Below are positions 1 through 11,717 of a stretch of DNA of 64,000 nt, piece by piece. Source of the DNA: Paulinella micropora (taxonomy: Eukaryota > Cercozoa > Imbricatea > Euglyphida); the NCBI GenBank assembly GCA_009731375.1, contig BJOX01000057.1, positions 690,089 to 754,088 on the forward strand. Reading direction: 5' to 3'. Both the position numbers and the translations under genes were made by a program. Below the pieces are notes generated by a model that saw nothing but the letters and a program-made list of their open reading frames with translations, was not told where the DNA came from and made no database searches. Each line of letters starts with the position of its first letter. Positions within the stretch are counted from its first letter, which is position 1.

Positions 1-2
1 AC

Positions 3-3000
3 ACGTCGACTGAAAATGAAAAACAATTTGTTGAAAGGATATACGAGTTTGGATTGGTCGTTGAGAAGACAGAACTCAAGGAAATCACGCTGGACCCATT
101 GGCCATCCAGCCGCACGTATACTGCAAAATGATTGAAGACTTACCGCCTTTATCCTGTGACAAGTATCAGCTGAACCTTCCTTTGACCAGTAGCCAAAGG
201 AATATTTTGGAGCATGAATGTCTAAGCTCCGAAATAGATCTGAAGGAGGATCTAAACCTGCACCAGTATTTCTCGGCCTCCCTCCACTATAGAAAGATTG
301 AATCTCTGGCGGTGGGGTTGAAGCTCAAGGATTTAATGGAAACGCAGGAGAATTGCAAGAGGTTGATCAGAGAGCATGTCACAAGCCTTCTCGAACAGAG
401 CACGACCGCACGCGATGATCTTGACTACGGCAACGTCGTGAAGTTGCTAAACCAGTGGAGAAAGCTCACCGCCGTGGAGATCTTCAAACAGCTTGTAGAT
501 GCGCCCGACTTGCTTGATCTGACCTGTGGTTGGCTGGTCCAATGCAAGGACGATATCGAAGATACCATCAGGAATTTTGCAAATGACGCCAATCATACGT
601 GGTGCCAAGAGCAAGAGAAAGCCAAGGTAAAGGTACCGGTTAAATTGTTCCAAGACGCAGCAAGTATCATCTTGAAAAAGGTAGATGCGATCAAAAGGGT
701 AGAAGAATACCTTGCCAAGTCAAGCTGTGTGAGTCATGTAGCACAAAGCTACAATTACGTGCATCCGTCCTGCAGAGATAAATTGCAAGTCTTCCATGCT
801 GATATGAGGCGCCTTGGGGAATGTGCGATCGAAGCTTTGATTCCTAACCGGCAGGTCTGATGTTTTGTCCATGTTTTTGCCTGGCTAGCGTTCACTTGTC
901 ACCGCTTTCAGACGGTTGCATGCATGCATTTTCCTTTGCTTTCCCTTGCTACCCCTGCGTATAGGAGCACGCAGCAAAAGGCTGCCAAGACGAGATGATT
1001 TTGCTTCCCCAGCTTCCGTTACCGCCTATAGCTCCTATCGCCACTCTCGAGCGATGTCTGCAGATCCTGGACCATGAGGCATCCTTGCTTGCCAAAGTGG
1101 AGATCAAGACTAATGAGAAAGACTTCCGTCAGCTACTGTTCCAGTCGTTGTTGAGGCATACGGAGGCGTTAGTTGCAGCTGCCCAAAAGCTCAAAGTATG
1201 CCCAAGATTTAGTTTCTCCTTTTTTATTCCTTGCTCTTGTTCTTTTTCCTTTTTCTTTTTCCTCCTTCGTTTATTTATTTTCTTCGTTTTTCTTTGTTTT
1301 TGTTCTTATTACTTTTCTTTTTTTCTTTCTTTTCTTTTCTTTCCTTTCTTGCATTTTTTTTACTTCTCATTTTTCTCTTTCTTTTCATTCTTTCTCTCCT
1401 TCTGTGTTGGGTGTTTTAATCGAGAATCAATCTCAACATTCTTGATACTATACTATTACCGTGTAGTTTTCTTTGTTAGCTTCAAGCGTAATTATAACGC
1501 ATGACTTTGTAACGATTCTCTATCAGACCTGTCCATTTCTTGCATTCCAAAAGTCTGCTTTCGGTTCTTTCCTTTTCTTGTTGTCAGAATCATCAGGACT
1601 ACACCCCGGTTCCAGCGCTGCAGCTTCTGTCTCAACTTCAAAGCGTGACAGCTTTGGAGCATCCACGGCTGCATGCGCTACTTCAGCAATCACATGTCGA
1701 AGGGATCACGCTCACGCTGCGGAAAGCATTGCATCTCTACAGCAACAACCTATCGGAGCGCATCACGCGGGCCTGGTCCAGGGCGGAGGGCCAGCAACCA
1801 GCCAACATCTCAGAAATGTTGGCTCTTCTGCAGCGTTACTTCCTGATAGGAGCCAGCTACCCGGATTCCTACTCCTGCGAGGTGCAAAATCTTGTGGTGT
1901 CAGGTGTGGCGAGCAGGATCAGCAGCAGTGTACAGTGTGTCCAAGAGGCTGAGCTGCACTTGGAGAATGCATTCCAAGGCACCATCGTTCCGCTGGCAAT
2001 CACTGCTACCGATATTTCGCTAGCGCTGGAGGACATTCAAGCCGTGAGTTCGTCGGCTATCATTGACACGCAATACAAGAAGAAAGTCCAACGCATGGTT
2101 GAGGCAACGTCATCATGCTTTGAAAAATACAGCGAGAGAATAATTGGCATGCTTCGGAAGCTGGTTCATGACAGCGAGTGCTGTGAGAGCACCACGTCCC
2201 TGACCCAGCATCTGACCTTCTTCAGTGCTTTTGGCTGCCTGGCGAAGGCGGACCAGACGGTCTATTCACGGGTCTGCCAGCTCTTGGATGTCATGAATCA
2301 GAAACTAGGCTCACTCATCCGGGAACAAAGCAACCAGCCTCATCAGCTGCTCTTGGCGCTACATATGTACGCAGCAGTCACAAGGCTTGCAGACACGGTG
2401 CCCAGGACTCATCTAGCCACAACAAATTTTAAGTCTATGTTTGACCACTGGAACCGCTATCTTCAGCAACAAGGTGAATGCAAGGCTAAGAACTTCGGTG
2501 ATGGCAACCTAGGGGCTAAGTTATATGCTGTTAAGTGGATGAAAGAGCTAAGCTCCGTTTACCAGGCCCAGCTGGACCTCGGCCTTCCTCCGGTCTCACT
2601 CTCCGAAGGTGATCCGAAAGCTACATGGGCGAGCCTCTGCAGCAAGCTGGAAGAGCAACTGGTAGAGCATAGCTCCTTGGCTCTGCTAGATTCCAACCTG
2701 GCCCGGCTGAAGGAAGCGATAGAGAGTCTGGAATGTGCTTCTCGCTGCCAACAGCACTGGTATAATCCTCCTGACTTCAAAACGAGGGCCACCAATCTGA
2801 AAGCGAAGTATGAGCTAGCCAAAGTTGAGTCCAAGAACGCATTTCAGCAGTATCTCCAGAACCCAAGCAAGTATGAGGCAGCTATGTCCACTCTGCAGTC
2901 TCTGCAAAGCGTAGACGAAGGCGAGTACAACAAGTTGTGCTGGGAGGTTGTGAAACATTTCCGCGCTCTCATTAAGCAAGTGCAAGAAAAGGTCTCTGGC

Positions 3001-6000
3001 ACCGTTGCACCTCCCGATCTCTCGTCAACGCCACTCATAAAGACATTTTTTGCAAAAGCTGCTGATATCATGGCAAATGGACGCCGCAAAAGCAGCTGTG
3101 TGAAACAGCGCAAGAATCTGAACGCCCTCAAGAAAGCTACGCGCTTTGGTGATGATGTTTTCCTCGACTATATGTGCAGCGCTATCATACCTGCCGCAGC
3201 AAGGATGTGCGTTTTCTTACCTGTCTTGCCAGAGACCTACAAACAGGACGTACTTAAAATCCAGCAGGAAGCTGTGGGAGAAAAACAAAACTTAGTTGAA
3301 CGCCTCGAATTGCAAGTGTTGCTTCAGCTTACTTTACTCGATTTTCGAGCAGCCGACAGATCATGGCGAATGCTGGGTCGAATTGCCAGCTCGGAGCAAA
3401 AGTGCGAGTCTAATTCGACTGCAGAAAACGCGTTTACTACCAACAAGATCAGCGCATTGCTGCAGCGTTGCATACAAGAATGCTTTGAAAAGTCTGTATT
3501 GAAGGACTTAACTGCAGGGCTGAAGAAGGACCCTGAGGCCATCCTGCGTTATGCCCTGGTGGATAGTAGCTCGCCGCAGAAGTCAAGAGGCCTTGCCAGG
3601 GCGCTTCAAGTCGCGCTGCAGTCTTGCCAAGAAGCTGCCTGTCTAGTTTTCACCGACACCGAGCTGGATCTGCATAATCTGGAGCAGCAGCTGCAGTTGG
3701 ACCTCTCTGGCTTTTCCACCCGGGGTGAAGAAAATGTACGCAACTTGATTGCTTGCGGATCCTTCGACGAGGCCACTTCGTTTGTAGCCAACCTTCGAGC
3801 TTTTATCGCCGTCATCACCTCACTGAAAAATCAAGCGGAGCGTCTGGCGGGTTTGTCCCTGCTAGATGAGGAAATACACAAGGCCAGGGAGACGCTGTTG
3901 AACGTGGATGAAGGGATCAACCAAGACCAAATGCGATATATTGAAGGGTCTCTTAGCCGTTGCAGGCGAATGCATTCCCATGGCTCCAAAAAGTTAGTAG
4001 AGAAGCTGGGCTCGTGGCTAAGTAAGGTCCATGAAATCTTGCGTGGCTTTGTAACTTCACCCACTGACAACCTGGAGAATAAGCAGGAGTGGTTTTCGCA
4101 ACAAGCCGAGTATCTTTCTGAAGGCGCAACTTGGCGAGAGCGCCAACTTCCGTTCGAAACCATCTTGAACTGCTTGATAAATACGCTTGAAAGCGAGCTT
4201 GATCAGGCTTTTACTCGGCACGACTCCAAACGTAGAGAAGCGTTGCTGGGCTTGCTGGAGTGCAGTGGACTGAACAAGGTCTCGGCTGTGTCGAAACTTG
4301 CCAAGAAGGCTCTGACAAAGTCAAAAAGAAGGCTTCAACGTTTGGATGAAGCAACTGCTTTCTTCAATCGGTTGAGCTTGTTGGATGGGCCATTGGTTGA
4401 ATCCAAGATCGCATCAAAGGCTGCATGCTTGCACGAGGTACAAGGCAGGATGAAGCAGGTTTTTCACCACCTGACTGGTGCCATTAGAAGCAGCGGAGTG
4501 ACGGAAAAGGTTACAGAGCTAATGCGGCTGCGCGCGTACAAAGATATTGTTACGATCATGGATAATCTGAAAGTTTTAGGCAAAAGCACCCATCTCCAAG
4601 AATTGCACCATGTTCTCCAAGAGAAGGTCGAGGAGATAAAGCAGCGCATGAGAAGCAGACAGGAGGAAAAATTTCGGCAAGCTCAAGCAAACTTCAAAGC
4701 AAGGCTGTTCGGGCCTATGGACAAGTGCTGGGACGAACTTGAAAGCATGAAGGAGTACTCCCGAGAGTTCGGCCTTCCCAGGGAGAGCGCTTTGCTAGAC
4801 TTGCTTGCGATGGTTCAGCGTCATGTCGATGAGGAAAACAAGAGTTTTGCCACACATAATCTCAGCTCGCTTGACAAAGCAGATCAGGCCGAGAGGTACA
4901 GCATATACTTGTGTGACCTGTGGAGCATTCACAAGGACTGTCAGAACCCTGATATTCAGCGGCACATCTTTCAGGTGGGCTCCACGACATTGATCGGTCT
5001 GCTGGGAGATGGCCTAGGGGATCTTAACATGATGTTCATGCTGGGGTCCAAACTGGAGCTAACAGACATCGGCCGAGAGGTCGCGAACGCGTTCCCACAA
5101 TTCCAAGCCATGCTCATCAGAAGAAGGAATGAGATTACCAGATCCATCGGTATTAGTCTGGACGGTGCTCTGGAGGAATGGAAAGGCCTTACGGACTCCG
5201 AAAAGGACAGCCTCAGGCAGCTTTACAGGTTGTACGATGAAAAATACGGGTCGTACAAAGACAAGTACATGGGGCTTTCGAGACATACCGCAGTTGATTT
5301 GCAACTTCTGATCAAGGAAACACAGAGCATAGCGAGCAGACTGCTACGGAAGGGGTCGATCAAGGACATGACCGAGGTGCGGAGCGCCATCCCCGACCTA
5401 TTGGCCCGTGTTGTAACCACCTGGTCAGTGCTGAGCTCTTTGGACAGCTTCCAAAAAACTGGGAACGAAGACGATATTGTGAACCCCCACGTCATTCAGG
5501 TTCTGACAATCTTTCGCTTGTTCGGGCTCGATCAGCCCACGAAAGATCCCCTCAAACGAGCTGCACACTGGGTTTCAAAGCGTGTGGGCATATCAGCCTT
5601 CGAGGAGCTCATGAAGAAGCATTTGGCCCAAATCGTCACAGGTGGTGGCAAATCAATTACACTGGGCTTTGTTTCTTCGATCCTTGCACTTCTCAACTGC
5701 AAAGTGTACTACGCATGCTACTCGCAGTACCTTAGCGAGCGCGACCGCAAGGCGTTCGAACCGTTGTGGAATGCGTATGGCATCTACGAGCAGATCAATT
5801 GCTCCACGCTGCCGAGGATGGTGGATGCGCTGTTGGAGGAGACTGCAGATGTCCGGTCCCTGACCGCGCTATTTCTGAAGGATCCTAAGGGATATCAACC
5901 GCCGCAGAAAGCTCAAGAGCTGAAGGAGATGCCCAAAGTTCTCCTGATTGACGAGGTGGATGTTTTTCTGTCCGACAGCTTCTTCTCATCGACGGTCATC

Positions 6001-7133
6001 CCAGCCGAACGTCTGAGCCATGACTCTTTCTATGAATTTATGCACCACGTGTGGAGCCATCGCCAGGAGCAGGCAGAGTTGACCAGAGATCGTTTGCTTG
6101 AGAACAAGCACCTGCAAACTTTCTTAGGGGTTTATCCCGGGGCGGCACACATCATCGACAGCCACCTGGAGAACCTCCTCGCGGCGCTGCCCAAATTCAA
6201 AGAGCCGCAGTATTCCCTCACCAAGACCAAGAAAGGGCTGGTGCTCATTGGATATAATAAGTTCGGAACGGTGCACACAGAAGTGACCTTTGGATACCGG
6301 ACGCAATGGGCCTATTTCCACGAGCTGGAACAAGGCAAGCTTGTTGATGGCGTGAAGCTGAGCGAACAGACGGTCAAGCAACGCGTGGGAATGAATGTGT
6401 GCTGCGGTGCGTGGTCCTACTCCGAAAGCCCAAAGAAGGATTTCGACTGCATACTCGGAGTGACGGGAACATTGGAATGGATGAGCAAGTACGAGAAGGA
6501 AATCGTGGGAAAAGAATACTCGATAAGCGCCCAGACTATCACCCCGTCGATTTTTGGCGAATGCCGGCTTAAGCTTGGTATGCTCGGAGCTGATGGAAGG
6601 TATGGGCCTGCAGTAATAGTGGAAACGAGCCTGTGCCGCCAGTACCTGACCATCCGCGAGCACGTGAAGCATGTGATCAACACGTCCAACAAGCATCGCG
6701 CTGTGTACATCTTCTTTAGCGACGAGGAGGCCATGGTCCAGTTCCAAAACTCCGATGACTGCGTCAAGTACTTGGCAAGCGAGTACAACGTGGTGAGTGT
6801 CACCGCGGCCGATATTAGGAAGCAGGCCAAATTCGACAACGCCAGCCGCCCCACCACCGTTACCCTGCTGCCCCGAGTATTTGGCCGCGGAGTGGACTTC
6901 AAGTCCTTTAGCCAGGCGTTAGATGATGCAGGGGGAGTGCACGTGATCCAGACCTTCTACTCCGATGCAGAGAGCGAGGAGATTCAGATCAAGGTTCTCT
7001 CTCTCTCTCTCTCTCTCTCGTTCTCTTCTTCTTCTTCTTCTTCTTCTTCTTCTTTTTCTTCTTCTTCTTTCTTACGTATATATATACATATACATACATG
7101 CCCTCTCTCTCTCTCTCTTTCTCTCTCTCTCTG

Positions 7134-7167
<34 letters not shown>

Positions 7168-8736
7168 TCTCTCTCATTTGCTCTTCCTCACTTTCTGTAT
7201 CTGGGTATGGTTTCTTTCCTCTTTCCGTCTCTCTATCTATATCCCTCTTTGCCTTTTACAGGGTCGCACAGCCCGTATGGGCAAGCAAGGGTCGTACGAG
7301 CTCATCCTGAACGCCCAGGATCTCCACAAAAGCTTTCACATTGAGCCTAGTGTCTGGGACCAGAAGCAAACCCCTGAAGAGATTTCTGCCGTGCTGAAGC
7401 GCGCGCGTGACCAGTGCGTGGACGGATTGGTCGAAGAGATGAAATCAAAGGGGACGGTTTCGCTGGAGTACCACAGGAAATCCGAGCGTTGGTTCCGGTC
7501 GTTGCTAGACGGGAAACCTGACGTCACTCTGCTGCAAGAGTTCCAGGAGATGGGGTCTGGTAAAGCCCCCACGCACTGGTATGCCGCTATATCTATCTAC
7601 CTGTCCATCTATCTATCTATCTATCTATCTATTTATCTATTTATCTATCTATCTATCTATCTATCGATCGATCGATCTATCGATCTATCTATATATCTAT
7701 ATATCCGTTCATCGATTTTTCTATCCATCCATCCATCCATCTTTGTACATCCATCATCTATCTTTCTATCTATTCTTTGTTTTCTCTTTGCCTTTCTTCC
7801 TTTCTCTCCTTTGCTTTTCCCCTTGTTTTCGTCGCTGCTATTACCGTTATAGCTATGACATCGCCGCTGTCGAATAAGCTAATTAGGCGTATTCTTTCTT
7901 TTGATCATCCGTTCTGGACATGCTTTTTCTCTCCACCATCCTTTTTTCCCATGTCTGGGTCAGAAACATTCGTTTGTTTGTTTGTTTGTTTGGTTTTTTT
8001 TTTGTTGGTCTTTTGCAGGGTCTTTGTAGTCGACATTTCAGGTTCCATGGGTCAGGGTGATATCGTTCCGGAAAGTTCTGGCTGGACAAAGGCTGTGTAA
8101 TGGAAAAGGTCGATGCATTCATGGAAGCAAAAAGGAAATCGACCAAGGATCGCTTTAGTCTAATTACCTTTAACAAGTGCGCTACGGTGGTGCTTAAGCA
8201 AGTCTCCCCTGACGATGAGATCGCCAGACTGCAGCTGCACCTTGTGAATGCCGACGGCGGCACCTCCTTTGCCAACGCTCTGAAGAAAACCGAGCAAATG
8301 CTAAAAGACTGCTGGACCTCCAAGCAATCTGTAAAGATTCTTTTCCTCTCTGACGGGGAGGACAAACAAGCTGATAGTCATGTGAACGCCATCATGCAGG
8401 CCGGAAAAGATCAATATGCAGGTAGTTCTTGCTGTTGCTGTTGTTGTTGTTGTTGTTGTTGTTGTTTTGTTCTGTTTTGTTTTGTTTTGTTTTTAAGCAC
8501 TATGCCAGAGAACACTATCACATGCTGTGCCTCTTTGTGTGTCAGATGTCTGCATTTGGACAGTCAAGTTCAGTGCAGATAAGGGGTACGTTTCCATGTT
8601 CGCGCCCGTTGTCAGTTGTTGCTCTGTCTGACGCTTGCATGTCTGGCCTATCTAGCGGCTCAAGCGTGTTGAAAAGGATTGCGGAGCTGGGCGGCGGGGA
8701 GTACCGAGAGGCTTTGAGCAGGTCCCACCAGAAATC

Positions 8737-8791
<55 letters not shown>

Positions 8792-8835
8792 GCTATTATT
8801 ATTATTGTTATTATTCTTATTATTCTTATTATTAC

Positions 8836-8911
<76 letters not shown>

Positions 8912-9430
8912 CCCAATGGCCTCAAGGCGTTAAACTGTGACGCCAACTCATAACCCTTTGGTGGTAGATGCTGGGGAGGAGGGTCGTTGCGCGCGTAAAA
9001 GATCTTAAACTCCGCATATGCTGGTTGATAGCCCAGGACCCAGCAGACACCAGATTGTTATGGGTGGGGTTTCGAGGCAGCTCNNNNNNNNNNNNNNNNN
9101 NNNNNNNNNNNNNNNNNNNNNNNNNNNNNNNNNNNNNNNNNNNNNNNNNNNNNNNNNNNNNNNNNNNNNNNNNNNNNNNNNNNNNNNTTGTGGCACCGCG
9201 ATAGCCCAGTGGTTAAGGTCTACCATCTGGGACCTGTCGCCAGTTCGATTCCCGTCGGTGCCAGTATTTTCAAAGGATATTTTCTTTGAAAGTATTGGTC
9301 TGTCTGGAAGGCTTGGAGCTGCCTTGCGGGGGTGTCAGTAGAGCCTATCGTCAAATCTTCGTACTCCCCTCGCGGGTGAGATGATGGAGGCACATGTGCA
9401 GAAATGCATTCGCAATTGACTGAGAAGCAC

Positions 9431-9484
<54 letters not shown>

Positions 9485-10604
9485 CATTATTATTATCATC
9501 CCTGAAAGGTGTTGGAAGTAGGGGGTGGGGGTTTGGGGTGAAGGGGAAAATGGAAATTTTTCCCCCCCCCCCCCCCCCCCTTTTCCGCACCGCTGTCCCA
9601 TAAATCATGGTTTGTGGGAACCAGGGGGAGTTGGGAGCGCATATTTGCAGGGTGGCTAGCCCCAGACTCGATGTTGATGCTGATACAGTTTTTTTGGAAG
9701 TCACGCAAATATTTGTGTTAGAGGAGCGTCCTGAATGCCAAAATTCCTTGTTTTTTTGCCTTTTTTTGCACCCCCTGTCCCCGTAAATCATGGTTTGTGG
9801 GAACCAGAAGGAGTTGGGAGCTCATATTGACAGGGTGGCTAGCCCCAGGCTCAACCTTGATGCTGATGCTATTTTGTTGGAATTCACGCAAATATTTGCA
9901 ATAGGGCAGTGTCCTGAATGCCGAAATTCCTTTTTTGACCTATTTTTCACCCCCTGTCCGATAAATAATGATTTGTGGGAACCAGGAGGAGTTGGGAGCT
10001 CATTTTGGCCGCAGGGCGGCTAGTCCCAGGCTCAATCTTGATGCTGATATATTTTTTTTGGAATTTGAGCAAATATGTGCGTTAGGGGAGTGTATCTGAC
10101 ACTTTTTGATGAGCTCTTTTTGAAAAATATAAAAATTGTGGAGCATTCTCAGCCATTCATTTTGGTGCCGGCTAATTCGAGTGGGGTTCGTACAACTGCC
10201 AAGCTGGGGAGGAGGGCCCGCCTGACCGCCCCTTCCCCGTCGACAGGGTATGTTCAATTGCCGGGTACCAGCAGACGCAAGTGTAAGCTCTGGTGGCACA
10301 AAAACCTAAAATCTCAGGGGTTTTGTGCCACCCGGCAACAAAACTGTTGGATTTCCGAAGAGAGCTCACCGAGAGGTGCCTCCCCCCGGGAACCCCAGCC
10401 TCGCAATTGTACGTACCCGAAACGCAATTGCCGGCACCAAAATGAATGGCTGATTTTGCTCCAAGGCTATAAAAGTTGTGCACGTGAGAATGAGACGAAA
10501 AGCGACCTTGGGAAGAGGGGGGGGGGGGGGGGGGGGGCTTCNNNNNNNNNNATCCTTTCAGGTGTTGGCGCAGCCCCTAGTTATTATTATTATCATTATT
10601 ATTA

Positions 10605-10651
<47 letters not shown>

Positions 10652-10759
10652 ACTTATTATTATTATTATTATTGTTATTATTATTATTATTGTTTTTCTT
10701 ATTGTTATTATTATTATTATTATTATTATGATTACTACTACTACTACTATGCCTATTAT

Positions 10760-10798
<39 letters not shown>

Positions 10799-11031
10799 GT
10801 GGACACCGTGATAGCCCAGTGGTCAAGTTAAACCATCTGGGCCCTGTCGCCAGTTCGATTCCCGTCGGTGCCACCAGTATTTTCATTGAACATACCGGTC
10901 CGTCTGGAAGTGTTGGAACTGCCCGTGCGGGGGTATCATTAGAGCCTATCGTCAATTCTTCGTACTCCCCTCACGGGTGAGACGATGGAGGCGCATGTGC
11001 AGATTTGCATCAGCCATTGACAGAGAAGCAC

Positions 11032-11086
<55 letters not shown>

Positions 11087-11162
11087 GTTATTATTATTAT
11101 TATTATCATTATTATTATTATATTATTATTATCATTATTATTATTATTACTATTATTATTAC

Positions 11163-11199
<37 letters not shown>

Positions 11200-11373
11200 T
11201 AGGGAGTACATAGGCCATCGGTCCTTTCCATGGGCTGATTGGTATAAAGCTCCTAGAGTAATGTTCTATGCCGTCACTTCCTTTATTCCACCGATTGGTG
11301 TGGAGACTTTCCTTATGGAATGGAGGACTGGATGCACATGGCCTTTTGGCTCAGCAATTGGCAGGAGATACAC

Positions 11374-11409
<36 letters not shown>

Positions 11410-11677
11410 CGCACCAGACCTCCGCATTGCCTTGAGAACGTGTAGGAGAGAGCAAGGAAGGAGAGGAAAGGGGAGGTGAGAGGAGTGGAGGTCGATGAGT
11501 GCAAATATGAGAACAATGCATATCCATAACTCCGAATTAACTTCAAGCTTGGATGTCCTTGCCTGTGATTTTTTATCTATCTATCTAACTACCTATCTAT
11601 GTATCAATCTAGCCAGCTATCTATCTGCCTACCATACCTGTCTATCTATCTATTGTATCTAATCTATCTTATCTATC

Positions 11678-11717
<40 letters not shown>

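Noticed and set aside
995-1504. 169-codon frame as a separate small gene
   Set aside because: Only 965-1195 is coding, as an exon of the SecA-like gene; the rest is a T-rich intron.
3-7578. Plastid or bacterial SecA, or bacterial contamination
   Set aside because: GT-AG introns interrupt the motor exactly at coding junctions, and the protein is far longer than organellar SecA.
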